Shown here piece by piece: positions 11,400 through 23,400 of a stretch of 64,000 bases of DNA; the stretch's first letter is position 1, and each line of letters begins with the position of its first letter. A program made the position numbers and the translations under genes. The notes beneath the pieces are model-generated. The model ran no database searches. It was not told where the DNA came from and was given only the letters and a program-made list of their open reading frames with translations. Origin of the DNA: Datisca glomerata (lineage: Eukaryota > Streptophyta > Magnoliopsida > Cucurbitales > Datiscaceae); assembly GCA_003255025.1 (NCBI GenBank), contig QANY01008633.1, positions 186,001-250,000 of the forward strand. Direction: 5' to 3'.

Positions 11400-11830
11400 A
11401 ACATGGATGCTAGAATTTCCAGTGCATCTGCAATTTAATTATTTTCTCTGGGTATATGGTCAAATGAGATCACTTCAAAAGTTCAGTTTAACTTAGTTAC
11501 ATGTTTGTTGTAAGGTACCAACTTGGAGTCTCTAGCTTCCCATTCCCCGTTTAGTTGTCGTATCACTGATAACGAATCTTCGTACACTCGAAACTTCCTT
11601 ATCTTCATATCATAAGCTTCTTGAACTCCCATGGAACATGCCTCATATTTTGCCAAATTGTTTGTACAGTCAAAGCATAGTTTTACCGTGAATGGGAACG
11701 ACGTTCACTCAGGAAATATGAGGATTTCCCTATTTCCATGTCCTACATCATTAGATGCGCCATCAAATAACATTGTCCACAATTCTGGATCCATAGATTC
11801 TCCATTTTTTTAAAATGACTGATATGTTCT
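11400..11830 (-). pseudogene. Second (plant-type) RNase H domain of the Ogre-type element
   Basis: Across interrupted minus-strand frames the domain can be followed: MLFDGASND, then KLCFDCTNNLAKYEACSMG, then KFRVYEDSLSVIRQLNGEWE, then HIPRENN and IADALEILASMF. The catalytic carboxylates (FDGAS, YEAC, EDS, ADAL) are all visible. There are at least three in-frame stops. A second RNase H downstream of the retroviral one is a known acquisition of the Tat/Ogre lineage and supports the classification. Confidence 0.8.
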
Positions 11831-11972
11831 CATCAGGAAAATCAAACTACATAGTCTCATAATCTTGCACCGGTTGATCTGCAAGATAATCAGCAAGTAC
11901 ACTTCACTTTATTGACTTTCTCATGACATAAATAATATCATATTCCGTGAGCAACATTTTCCATTTAGCGAT

Positions 11973-12390
11973 TCACCCAAAAAGTGATGGCTTTTCAAAG
12001 ATATATTTGATTAGATCCATCTTTGAAATTAACCACGTGGTATGGTATAACATGTACTGTCTAAGCCGATGAGCAACCCAGGCTAATGGACAACACGTTA
12101 TCTCCAACATCGAATAATTAGCCTCATAATTTATAAACCTTTTGCTTAAATAGTATATTTCTTGTTCTTTCCTTCCAGAGGCGTCATGTTGACCAAGTAC
12201 GCAACTCATAGATTTTCCTGTCACTGTAAGATACAAAATGAGTGGACGCCCTGGAGTTGGAGGAACAAGTATAGGCGGATTTTGCAAGTATTGCTTGATT
12301 TTCTCAAAAGAAATTTGACAATCATCATTTCATCATTCTGTATCACTTTTGGGGAGAAGTTTAAAAATAGGTTCACAGGTTGCAATTAGC
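11973..12390 (-). pseudogene. RT connection/RNase H region of the Ogre-type element
   Basis: The minus-strand frame 11973-12287 gives PPILVPPTPGRPLILYLTV, then SCVLGQHDASGRKEQEIYYL, then KRFINYEANYSMLE and WVAHRLRQYMLYHTTWLIS. This is the standard gypsy RNase H block that follows the RT thumb. The frame closes with a stop just after the KYIFEKPSLFG segment. Confidence 0.88.
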
Positions 12391-13384
12391 TGTGAGATAA
12401 ACCAGACTATGTAATTTAATATCCCCAAGAAACCTCTAAATTCCTTTTGAGTTTGAGGTGGCGGCATATCAATGATGGCTCGAACCTTGTCAGGGTCAAA
12501 TTTTATTCATTTATTGCTCACGACAAAAGAAAGTAGTTTCCTTGAAGAGGCTGTGAATGTACACTCTGTCAGATTAAGCTTTAACTGGAACTTTCTTAAT
12601 CGCTCAAATAATTTTCACAGAGTGACCGTATGATCTTCCCCTTGACGAGATTTGGCAATCATATCATCAACGTAAACTTCAATTTCTTTATGCATCATAT
12701 CATGAAACAGTGTTACCATTGCCCGTTGGTAAGTCGCCCCTGCATTCTTCAGATCAAATGGCATAACCTTATAACAAAATGTACCCTACAAAGTTATAAA
12801 ATTCATCTTTTCATGGTCTTCAGGAGCCATTTTGATTTGGTTATACCCCAAAAAACCATCCATGAAAGAGAAGGTTGAATGTCCTGCAGTGTTATCTACT
12901 AAGACATCGATATGGGGTAATGGAAAATTATCCTTGGGGCTTGCCCGATTTAAGTCTCTATAATCGACGCATACCCTTACTTTCTCATTTTTCTTCAGCA
13001 TTGGGACTATGTTAGCAACCCATTCAGGGTATTTTGCTACTTCTAGAAAACCCGCATCTACTTGCTTTTTAACTTCTTCTTTGATCTGTACCAACATGTC
13101 TGGTTTCATTTTTTGTAACTTTTGTCGCACTGGTTTACTTTCGGGTATAAATGGTAAATGATGAACCACGATATCAGTGTCTAGACCGGCATATCTTGGT
13201 AAGACCATTCAAAGACGTCAATATACTCTTTGAGCAAGTCAATTAATTCTCGACGGCTTTGGCTTGTCATAGAAGTGCCGATTTGGACTTCTTTCATCTC
13301 TCCCTCCAATCCCAAATTTATCACATCCGTTAACTCTTGATATGGTTGAGTTATTTTTTCATCCTCATCTACCATTTTTAACAT
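12391..13384 (-). pseudogene. Ogre-type reverse transcriptase, broken
   Basis: The frame 12786-13208 carries LDTDIVVHHLPFIPESKPVR, RVCVDYRDLNRASPKDNFPL and FSFMDGFLGYNQIKMAPED, the conserved fingers and palm of a gypsy RT. After a break the catalytic motif EVYVDDMIAKSRQGEDH is legible near 12640-12690. The preceding frame 13181-13384 has the upstream YIDVFEWSYQDMP signature. YVDD is intact, but stops and a frameshift prevent a full product. Confidence 0.92.
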
Positions 13385-14404
13385 TTCCGGAGATGGTTCG
13401 AAATTATCCTCGTCACTTTCATCTGACTCTACGGTAAGAATGAGATTGTGAAAGTTATTGCTTATGCTCTTATTTTCAAATCACCGTTCTCGAACCTAAA
13501 TCAGATTATTGGATGAAAAGAAGGCGAGAAAAAAAATAAACAATGCATGAGTATGAAAAATATTTCAGAAATGGAAATAATAGACATAAAAGGAAGAGAA
13601 AAAAGAACTGGAATTATATTTATCATTAGCAAAAGGAGACGAAACAAGTTTTTAGATTTTCATTCAAAGCGATGACATGAAATAGACGAGAACATAGGCC
13701 CATAACAATGAAATTCCTAAGGTATTGGGTAGAATCATTAGAATTTTGGCATGAACACATTACTCTTGAAAATTCTCGAGAAGCACTGGTAGCTAGGTGA
13801 CGTCCCGATTGTTAAGCTCATGATCTGAATCGTATCGAGAAATCAAGTCCTCTGTACTTGCACTTGATGATTTTCCTAAGATTGCGGATATTGAAAGCTC
13901 GGCGATATCATATTCAAGGTCGTACTGCTCTACTATAACCGGTTCTTCGAATGAAATTCCTCCACTTCTAAAGGATTTAGAAATATGGGGTATGATCGCC
14001 ATTTCCATATCAAATTTCCTATTTTCGAGCCTAGCAATCCTATTTTCTTTCTTTTGAGCTTCCACTCTCCTTCTATCAGCCTTAGTCGGTCTATATCCAA
14101 GCCCAAACCTTTATTCATTCTTGTCCCACCCGATTAACTTATTTATGCCTTGATGCTTACCCCCGAGTCCTTTGCCTGGCTTGTATCCCATTTTTATCAT
14201 CAATTTTGCCACCATCTGAGATACTTTTGATAAGCTTTATGTTGGAGTGAGTTTTCCACTAGCAACAAATGAGTGTTCGCAATCTCAAATGATCGAAATG
14301 AGCACTCCAATGCATCTTCTGTCGCCTCAACATATGGCATGGTAGACGGCTTGGATACCAATAAATCTTCTTCCCCATATATACAAATGAGTTTATGATC
14401 CATT
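13385..14404 (-). pseudogene. Ogre-type protease-RT linker region
   Basis: Minus-strand frames at 14200-14403 (KLICIYGEEDLLVS, then YVEATEDALECSF) and at 13793-14065 (EAQKKENRIARLENRKFD) correspond to the poorly conserved stretch between protease and RT in Tat/Ogre polyproteins. The frames are interrupted. The linker has no known enzymatic role. Confidence 0.65.
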
Positions 14405-15505
14405 ATAAATTACATCTCCTGATGTAATGAAGACGCTACTACCCCGGTAGGTTGAATCCATGGTCGACCTAAAAGAAAACTACTGTATGCTGGATTTATG
14501 TCCATTACTTGAAAACAATATTGAATAGGCATGGCCCGATTCGAATTTGTATCTCTATGTCTCTGACTACTTCTCCTCGGGTACCGTCGAATGCTCTTAC
14601 TATTATCATACTCAGTCGTATATGTGTTGCATCCACAGGGAGCTTTGCTAGTGTGGATCTTGACATTACATTTAGAGACGAGCCATTATCAATCAATACT
14701 TTTGCTACAACATAATACCCACATTTCACAAGTATATGTAGAGCTCTAGTGTGTCCAGTACCGTTGGCAGGGATTTCATCATTTGTGAGAGTGATAAAAT
14801 TTGGTGCGGTAATATTTTTCACAATTCCACTCAACTTCTCCACCGTAATGTCATGACAGACATATGCTTGATTCAAAACCTTCAATAATACTTGGCAATG
14901 TGGTTCTATCACCTTATACTCGCTTTGCTTGATGAGCTTCAAAAATTTACATACTTCTTATTCAGACACTGCTCTTTCTTTCTCCATACCTCTTATTATA
15001 TCTGGGTCTATCACTTGGCCGCCATACATTTCTCCTTGGAATTCATAACCATTGTCGCCTTCTTTGGCTTTCCCTTTCCTTTGCCTTTCAAAATCATCAC
15101 TTTTATCCATTTTCAAAACTTCTAGCATGTAGCATCTGCCACTCCTCGTCATCCCACCTACTCCCGAAATATTAGTTATGGGGAGATCGAGGTCAGACGG
15201 ATTAGCGCTTGAGTTTTGTCATTACTGCTTGTAATGACCTCATATCCGTACGTCCATGGTACTGCTCTTGAATCTTTGTAAGCAAACGCACCTGGTATTT
15301 GGATGGTGATAGGCATCAGAGCATAAGACGTAGTGGTGCGAGTTGACTTTTCCTCGTAATGTATTGCGAGAGGTTTTGGGATATAGGACGACACTTCAAC
15401 ATTAACTTCAGATGATTCTTTAATTATCATGAGGACTAAAGAGTTGTCTTCCTGGTATTCCCTTTCTCCTTTATGACTTATTGTAAGTATCATTGCATCC
15501 AACAA
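14405..15505 (-). pseudogene. Ogre-type aspartic protease region
   Basis: The frame 14505-14942 contains FITLTNDEIPANGTGHTRAL and the retropepsin active site VLIDNGSSLNVMSRSTLAKL, where Asp-Asn-Gly-Ser replaces the usual D-T-G, a variant of the IDGGSSLN form in Tat/Ogre proteases. The flanking frames at 14958-15152 and 15176-15505 belong to the gag-protease junction. Frame changes separate the three pieces. Confidence 0.82.
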
Positions 15506-17168
15506 CTTTTACACTTCCATTTTAAAATTAGCACATTCCTCAATTGTATGCCCCGTCACATTCTTATGAAACAAACAATCAAACTCATGCATATGCTTCC
15601 TAGAAACACCTTCATCATCTGAGCGTGTTGGGTAGGTGTACCCTGCTCTAGAAAGAAGATGGAAAAGTATTTCCATTGACGTGCTCACATCTTCCACGTC
15701 CTTCTTTCCATATGAAAAATATTCCTCAATTGCATTTACGGTAGGATTCCCATGATTTGGTAGAGGGTTAGAATTGATATTTGGATTCCCATTAGCCTTT
15801 TTGAAATTCAACCATCTAGCCTTAATAAATTCCTGTACTCTACCTTTTAATGCCGTGTAATTCTTAGTCGAATGTCCCACTGCCCCGGTATAATAATCAC
15901 AGCGAGTAGTCGGATTATACCACCTTGGGCATGGTGGTTGTAGAGGTTCATTAGGAATTGTCACCCAATTGATTATTCCATATCAGTTGAGGTAAGATTT
16001 CTGTATATGACATGGGGATTGGATCACATTGGACAAAATGTTGATTATTTCTATTTACCGTCAGAGGTTGATCAGCCTAACGAACATTTTGCTGGTGAGT
16101 CGGTGGTCTAAAACCGGGTCTCGAGTTGTTTTAAAATGATGATTGTTAAGAGTTATAATTGTACAAAATTTGTGAGGTATTTGCCACATATGATGTCACA
16201 AATTTGGGCCCTTCACTACACTTTAGAAATCTCGGCCTCGAGTTTGCAGCTTGTGATGGGTACCCAAAATTGATCGTCTGTACATTCCATTATTTTCGCT
16301 TCAATGGCGGCCCCCTTTTTACGGGTGATGTATCAGATACGAGTTCTAAAATTCTTCCATTCTTTACCACATATTCATTCCTTTCACCAATCACTATGAT
16401 GTCAGAGAAGTTATTTGAAGCATTTCCAATCATCCTATCGTAGAATGGAGATCTCAAGGTGTTGATAAGCTATCTTGAAAGAAATGAATCAGCAGCTTAT
16501 CATTATTTTCATAAACATTCATCTTTCTGCAGTACATAATAAGGTGGCTTCTCGGACATGTACTACCATCATATTTTTTAAACTTAGGTAGTTTGAATTT
16601 GTGTGGGATGGTAACATCTTGGCATCAATGGTACCATATACATCTGACACTTCAATGGTGCGCAATCTTTCCTCTAAAAAGTCCAGTTTATCTTTCAACA
16701 GCGGGTCTTCGCTTGGTTTAGTAACATGCATCTACCCCTTTGGGTCCTCAACATTGGGTATGCTGATTGGCTCATTAGCGAGTTCACATTGTGGGGTGAA
16801 AGCTTGGTTGTGGCCATGTGCCATTGTGGATGGGTTGTACCCACTTTTCCCTGTCTGCTTAATTTCCTGGACACTTGGAAATGGAGAGTGCTAGATATTT
16901 ACTAGTGGTGAAGCATGCTAAAAGTGGTATGTCTGATGACGTTGATAGGTTGGAGTGAACCCCGGAGGGTAAGGTGAAGTATCGTTTGGCAGTTGATTTT
17001 GTGATGATTGAGCCCTTGCGGATTTTCGAGACAGGCTTTTCCCTTACTCGCGGCGTGGAGTTCTAGGACTCTTGCCATTTTCTCTTTCAGCTCCCTAATT
17101 TCTTCTTTCATTTCCTCTCGCAATTGCTCTCTTTCTTGCTCGTCCATGACCCAAACTTGAGCTCGCAT
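15506..17168 (-). pseudogene. Ogre-type gag, broken
   Basis: The piece at 16902-17168 is a charged helix (EREQLREEMKEEIRELKEKM). At 16519-16731 comes LLKDKLDFLEERLRTIEVSD, a gag signature, and near 16350-16460 LRSPFYDRMIGNASNNFSDI. At 15509-15964 are two degenerate knuckles, CDYYTGAVGHSTKNYTALK and CLFHKNVTGHTIEECANFK. The middle of gag between about 16460 and 16519 is shorter than expected, suggesting an internal deletion. Several stops interrupt the frame. Confidence 0.82.
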
Positions 17169-17769
17169 TCGATAAGGATGTCAGAGTTAACAGGCTATCT
17201 TTGAAAGTTTTCTTAATAAATAAAACTAAAACAATGAGATGACAGATTTTGCTAATGAAGAAGAATAAATAATAACAATAATAATGAAAGTCAATTTATG
17301 CATGAGAAATGATATTGCGCAAAGTCGTGCTTTTATTGCAGTAATTGGTAATCATAACAATACATTTGAGTATGTAGAAGTCAAACTACAATACTCCGCA
17401 ATATGTTTATACAAAATGACCAAAATAACCCAAATCTGTGTTGAATTCTTCCATGAACTTAGACAAGTTCTCCCCACTAGGATGGATGGGCAAAACACTT
17501 TTTTTCAAAAATGGTGCTTGGTTCGCCAAATTGCTTGCTCTCACATCCACGCCTTTAAACCATTCTATAACCTACCCTGATCATTGTCGAAGCAAGTCGT
17601 GCTCTTATTGCAGTAATTGGTAATCATATCTCAGTGCGTGGACATTAGCATCATTATTTCTTTCCAATTTTTCTGCCACATTGTGATACACTCTAACTTG
17701 GTGCTCAAGGCTCGCAATGACTTTCAATAGTTCTTCACTATCATTTGGTGACTCAGTCTTCCTAACTTT
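17169..17769. other. Spacer between ORF1 and gag of the Ogre-type element
   Basis: It contains an imperfect repeat: AGTCGTGCTTTTATTGCAGT at about 17322 recurs as AGTCGTGCTCTTATTGCAGT at about 17595, each followed by AATTGGTAATCATA. The open plus-strand frames here (for example 17284-17580) run antisense to the element and show no family signature. Confidence 0.55.
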
Positions 17770-19430
17770 TAATTATCTAAATCAACTTGTAAATTATCAG
17801 TGATTCGTCGTCACGAGTTATATTATTTTTTTTAACTCAATGATGTACGCATTCTTCTTATCCACAACCCCTTTAACCTCTTCTAAAACCTCTTGTACAA
17901 GCTTATTTTTCCTTTCTAGCTTCTTGATTCGATCATCTTGTTCATAGATTACCACTCGTAAATTCTCATTGTCCTCTGCCATGCTTCTAATTTTGTTTTC
18001 AATTTGCGAGTTTCAGTTTCCAACTCTAAGTTTTTTCGCTTCAAATATTCTTGATCATCAACTTTGTTTCTCAAATCTCTGAGTTGTTTTTCCGCTTCGA
18101 TCCTGTGTTGGCCAGAAAAATTTGTCTCGACTGTTAGACGTCTATTTTCTTCCAAGAGAGCTAAATTTGTTTGACGCTCCTCATATAACTCATCCCGCTC
18201 CTCGTTTTTAACAATCTCTTGATAAACTTCTAGTAACTTGTGTGATTGTAAATCCTCAATTGGTTAGGCAATAGTTACTTTGCCTCTGCTCTCAAGCCAC
18301 GTTTCATACTTCTTTGTGCAATTCATGTGATTCTTCCCATTTCGCAGTCTTCTCATTATTTTCCAAGCTCCAATTGGCTGGTGCAATTTTTGTTCAATAT
18401 CTTGAGAATCATAATTGATCTCAATGTCCTTTAATCCGTGCGTGGTAGGGACAGACTGTCTCATGTATAGTTGATGGAGCACCATTAGCGGAACATAACT
18501 AGTACAACCCCATGGTCCTGGGAGCAGACCCATTGATAGTCACCACATTTGTAGATCATCGATGTCAACGACATCCATTGGGCTTTCCAGAGAACATCCT
18601 CATCTTTTAACTTTGATAGGTGTGAGAGCCACACCCCTTTTGTGGGAAACTGCGGATTCAATTTGGCCATTCCAAATTCTGCAACGTGGATTCTCGTCTT
18701 CATCCATGGACTTGAAAACTTAACTTGAGGACATTTGAAATCTAGTGGATATCTTAGATGGCTGAGAATCCAAATACACAAAAGAGATGGAGAGCCGATG
18801 AACTTCCATTTTCCAAGCGCTTGTATGTGATTTAAGGAACGAAAAGTCTCAGCTAGAATTGAGATAATAGCATTAACACCATGTTCAACTTGCAGGAACA
18901 TTTTTATCACTTTATCATCCACATAACTTTGAATTTTTGAAAATAACACGGTGCCATATATACACAGAGTATAAAGAGCCATACCCCTATCTTCCTTTAA
19001 GACATTTTGGGCGAGATCTAAGAGGTAATCTTTTGCACACACTCATTCCTCCCTTTAACTTTCAACATTTTCTCAATCTCAGATGCATGGACAGTACCCA
19101 AGAGCTTGGATAAAGCTCTCTTCAATGTGAGCCATTTTTCGTAATTATAAACTTTATCCGTGTTTTACAACGGGACATTCAGTAGGGCTTGATATTCTTC
19201 AATTGTAGGAGTAAGATCAATTGTTCCAAAGGTGAAACATCTGTATAGAGGGTCCCAGAAATGCATTAAATCGTTAAGAATGGGAGCATTGACTATAATA
19301 TACAGAAGATAAGCGATGTGACCATATTTACCGACAAACAAATTTTTCTGCTCCGGTGAAAAATCCTCCCATATCTTCTTCAACATCTCTAAGTTAGCTG
19401 TGAGAACTCTATCTTAGTGATTGGTGGTAG
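17770..19430 (-). pseudogene. Ogre-type ORF1 (DUF7745-like plus coiled coil)
   Basis: Minus-strand pieces in order: 19165-19386 (KKIWEDFSPEQKNLFVGKYG, then LMHFWDPLYRCFTFG and LTPTIEEYQALL), 18485-19042 (ILAETFRSLNHIQ, then WLSHLSKLKDEDVLWKAQWM and YKCGDYQWV), 18264-18533 (PLMVLHQLYMRQSVPTTHGL) and 17949-18155, a coiled coil (IEAEKQLRDLRNKVDDQEYL). This is the protein encoded ahead of gag in Ogre-type elements and often annotated as a DUF7745-containing plant protein. Its function is unknown. Frameshifts break it at least three times. Confidence 0.85.
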
Positions 19431-20169
19431 AAGAATGACATCCTCTTTTTCCAGAAATACTTCTTTTCATTTCTGCGTTTCCTATGACCATTGTGCTACT
19501 GTAACTTGATCTTCTATCACACTCGGAGTAGAAGTTATGGTCTCTAAAATATGAATGAATTGAATACTTCTATACAATACCTATTACGCAACATGATGCA
19601 TGTATGCAAAAAGGAAAGACGAAGTCAGAAGTGAAACAAAGGGAAAGAAAAGAAATGTTTAAATAGCGTAGGACATATATACATGAACAAAATTAATCAG
19701 ATATCATAATTAAGCAGAATCTCTATCTCTATTAAACATTGGTCATGAGATGGGCTTTAAAAACAAAATGCATTTGTGGTTGTGCTCTCAAATCTCTTAA
19801 TAGGCTCTCAGGTGTCCCTCACTATTATCTGAACGGAGTAACAGGGGCCCCCAAATGGTATCCCGAAAGGGTCGATCTGAGTGAGAACTTTTGTGAACCT
19901 GCACGGGAACCGTAGTTCCACGAAGTCATTCCACTACTTAGTCTCGCTAATCCTAAAGGGAAACCTCGGGTATAGGGCTAGTGTATATGTGTGAAATTAG
20001 AAATTATGCGAAGAAATATATTTATTAAAAAAAAGACTTATGTACAACTACACGTACGGATTAAAAAAAACCAATGAATCAAATAAACAAACAAAGAACC
20101 ATACAAAAAGATAGCATATGATGAAATTTTAGCTTGACTCTCTATTGATCTAAAGATCGTTAGACCAAA

Positions 20170-20194
20170 TGTTTTTCCCGAGCGGAGTCGTCAA
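20170..20194 (-). other. Primer-binding-like site of the Ogre-type element
   Basis: In element orientation the bases just after the 5' LTR read GCTTGACGACTCCGCTCGGG. This is close to the TGGCGACTCCGCTGGGGA type of site used by Ogre-like elements and attributed to an arginine tRNA; two bases differ. The identification rests on remembered family usage and should be compared with a tRNA set. Confidence 0.6.
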
Positions 20195-20196
20195 GC

Positions 20197-22503
20197 TGTC
20201 GCAACGTGCATGCCACGCAGAGCGGCGATTGAAAAATTATTTTTTGAAAAAAAAACAAATAATCGAAGTCGCCACCAATCATTTTAAGGCGTGATTGGTC
20301 ACCCAATTTTAAAATCAAATATTTTGGTATGTGAAAATTTAAAGTAGGATTGGGTGTCATTTACGTGTGGGGAAGGTATTAGCACCCTACATCGCCCATT
20401 ATTGAAAATAGTTACCAAATTTAATCAAATTCTATCTAATTTTTTTTTTAAATAATGTTATAAAAATTCAATTTTGAATGTCCATTTGGTACATTTTACA
20501 TTATAAAAATGAGCAAATAAATTACCTTCAATGAGTGGTATAAAGAACATTAAAAAGTATTTTTTAATCAAAGCGTTATTGGAGTTACTCTTGGTATCCT
20601 AAAAATAACACCTCACCTCGGTAGTTCAAAAAATTTGGTATCCCAAAAATTCTAAAGTCCGTCATCGAATTTTTTAGTGAAAACTAAATAAATAAATTTA
20701 TAAAATTTAAATCAAATTGTTATGGTTTTAATTTACATGTGTCTGTTCTGATGATAAAAGAATAAAATAACAATCATATACGACCGTGACATATGACAAT
20801 AATACATAAATAAATAAGAAGAGATAACAACTATACAATAAAAAAAAGAATAATGGAAAGGAATGTTAGAGATGATAAATATGTATGATAAATTTTAAAA
20901 AAAGAATATGTAGGGTGAAAATAATGAAACAAGACGTGAAATAATTAAAAATAAATTAAAGCAAACCAATAATTTCTATTGAAAATAGAAAAATAAACAA
21001 ACATAAAAAACCAAAAAACCAAAAATAAAATGTAAACAATAAAAAAACTAAAAACAAAAACAAAAAAAAATTTACAGAGGGTGATGTCACCATCTGTTAA
21101 GTAACAGGGGTGATGTCACCCTCTGTCTTTCTTTTTTTTCTTTTTTTTTTTTAAATTTCGTTTTTTTACATATATGTATATATAATTGTTTAGTAAATAA
21201 ATTAATAATAAATTTTTTATGTGTAAAATAAATTAATCTATAAAAAATATTTAATTTCATACATAATTAGCATGATCATGCTTTTTTTGCTATATAGTCT
21301 ATTAATTACTGTTTTTTATTTCTTCACCAATGCTAATCAAATAGTAAAAGAATGATCATGAATGATAACTAATTTAAACAAGTATCACTAAAACTAAATA
21401 AATAATTTTGTTTGGGATATAAATATACCATTTTTTTAATTTTGGACTACTTAGTTCATTAATTACCATTTTTCCTTCTTACTTCATTGCTAGGAATGAT
21501 TATGGATGGTAGCTAATTTAAATAAGTGTCACTAAAGAAAATCCATAAAACTTTCAAAATAAAATAATTTTTGTTTGGGATATAAATATACTATTTTTTT
21601 TATTTTGGACCACTTAGTTCACTAATTACCATTTTTCTTTCTTCTTTCATTGCTAGGAATGATCATGGATGGTAACTAGTTCAAACATGTGTCACAAAAA
21701 TGATGGTCAAAAATCAAAAAGAAAATAAGAGAAGACTTGTAAGAACATAAAAAAAATCAAAACTTAAATATTTGAATAATCTTGTATAGAGGTTTTACTC
21801 TCTATTTTATATATTTTTATGTATGAGAAATTATCACAAGAGATCTTTTCATCAAATGTACACTTTCAATCCATTAAATGATTGATTCAAATTGAGCTAA
21901 TTTTACACCCCTCTAAATTCTATCCTCATTCTCATTGATTGAATTGATGACAAAAAAAATCTCATCATCAAACTTGTAGTGAGATAAACAATATATGAAA
22001 ATAAAACTTAAGAGTAAAAGTAGGAGAATAATAAAGAATGAGAAAACAAACCTATATATGAAAAATGAAACAAAGAAATATCAAATACATGAGTATGAAG
22101 AAGAGAGATGATTAATTAGAATGAACAAAATATATTGTAAGATAAAATGTAAGAGATTTGAACTACCTTAATAAAAAGAAAATGAAAAGATGGAAGATGA
22201 ATAGAAATGAAAACTCTCATTCTTTTTCTTTTTCACTATTTTCTCAAAACCTTTTTCTCTCCCAAATCTCCCCTTTCAAGTGAAGACCTCCCCTCTATTT
22301 ATAAACAAACTTAGGGCTTCACTTTTTTAATTTTAGTCCTTTTGTTCCTTTTTTTTTATTTTTAGTCATTGGAAAAATTTTCTTATTTTTTAGGTATTGG
22401 GCTATTTTTCAAATCATACACATAGTCTTAGACTAGTATATGGGTAAAAAAAATAAAATTTATATTTTTAAAGTATTAGACCAGACAAAATACGGTATCT
22501 ATA
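20197..22503 (-). repeat. Ogre-type 5' LTR
   Basis: This matches 6208-8526. In element orientation it starts TATAGATACCGT, so the canonical TG has become TA, and ends in CGACA. The TATA-like box is preserved (TCTATTTATA on the plus strand, 22294-22303). The three internal tandem copies are near 21354, 21497 and 21659. A GAAAG duplication follows at 22504-22508. The differences from the other LTR (substitutions, small indels, a shortened stretch near 22245) show it is not a very recent insertion. Confidence 0.92.
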
Positions 22504-23180
22504 GAAAGCTAAACTAAAATTCAACTGAGTATTTAAAGATTTATGTAGACTCCACCAAAATTTTGACATGAATCGCATATCCCAATATGATACTATGGAC
22601 ACGGGAACCCATTGAAGTTAGACAATCTCTCAAAGATACGATTGAACTGAAAATGTAGTCTTTCCAGGAAAGAAGTGTGCAGACTAAGTAAGACGATTCA
22701 CCACAACCCAAATAAAGTTATAACCATTTACCGTCATCGGTAGCCTTGAAATGAAATTTATAGTCACATGCTCTCATTTCTATTTAGGAATACTTAATGG
22801 TTACGAGACCCTAGATGGTCACTGTCTCTAAGCCTTGATTTGCTGACATACTAGACACTTGTCGAAAAAATCAACTATATCATGCTTCATACCATTCCAC
22901 TAATAGTTTAACAATAAATACTGACACATCTTAGTATTGCCAGGTTGCATAGTGTATGCTGAACTATGAGCCTCCATGAGTAATTATTGCCTTATGACTA
23001 CGACTTTCAGAACGCAAAGCCTCCCATGAAAATGAAAAGCTGAATCTTCACTAATGATAAACACTTGTTCGAACCCACTTCACTACAAATTAGGATTAAC
23101 TCAGAGTCTAAATTTTGTGCATCGATAATGCGCTGCCAGAATACAGTTCAACTGTGAGCTGAACTAATTGATAGGGGTGT
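22504..23180 (-). pseudogene. G1 gypsy integrase N-terminal half, broken
   Basis: Minus-strand translation across stops gives RLCVPK, then EAHSSAYTMQPGNTKMCQYL, FFDKCLVCQQIKA, LSIPKXKXEHVTINFISRLP and VVVNRLT, ending LNTQLNFSLAF at the insertion. This is the zinc-binding domain and first half of the core of a chromovirus-like integrase. The missing second half starts at 6207 on the other side of the Ogre-type element. At least six stops are present, so G1 was inactive or has decayed since. Confidence 0.85.
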
Positions 23181-23230
23181 TAAAATCTGTACCAAACCGA
23201 GCTAAACCAAAAATCACCAATTTGATCAGT

Positions 23231-23276
<46 letters not shown>

Positions 23277-23400
23277 AGCGCGCGCCTATATTTGTGGTTC
23301 GGTTTAGCTTGAAATGATTGAATAACTGAAGTTTTGGTTCGGTTCAAAATTTCATCAGATTTTGAACTGAACCGAACCGTAGGTAAAAAAGCTTATATAT
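23165..23400. mobile_element. MITE-like inverted repeat with TA/TG microsatellite
   Basis: The left part has GGGGTGTTAAAATC and ACCAAACCGAGCTAAACC; the right part has GGTTCGGTTTAGCTTG and a second GGTTCGGTTCAAAA/GAACTGAACCGAACC inversion. Between them at 23230-23277 lies a TA run followed by a TG run. The arms and the GGGGTG start suggest a small hAT-type MITE, but the target duplication was not resolved. Confidence 0.5.

Larger units (their letters stand above)
6208..22503 (-). mobile_element. Full-length Tat/Ogre-type Ty3/gypsy retrotransposon, 16.3 kb
   Basis: Complete LTR-to-LTR structure. LTRs of about 2.3 kb lie at 6208-8526 and 20197-22503, flanked by the 5-bp duplication GAAAG at 6203-6207 and 22504-22508. 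A polypurine tract abuts the 3' LTR and a primer-binding-like site lies just inside the 5' LTR. Minus-strand order is ORF1, gag, protease, RT, RNase H, second RNase H, integrase, then a 3' UTR with tandem repeats. An extra ORF1 and a duplicated RNase H are known marks of the Tat/Ogre lineage. Every coding region has stops or frameshifts, so it cannot be autonomous. It lies inside the integrase of G1. Confidence 0.92.
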
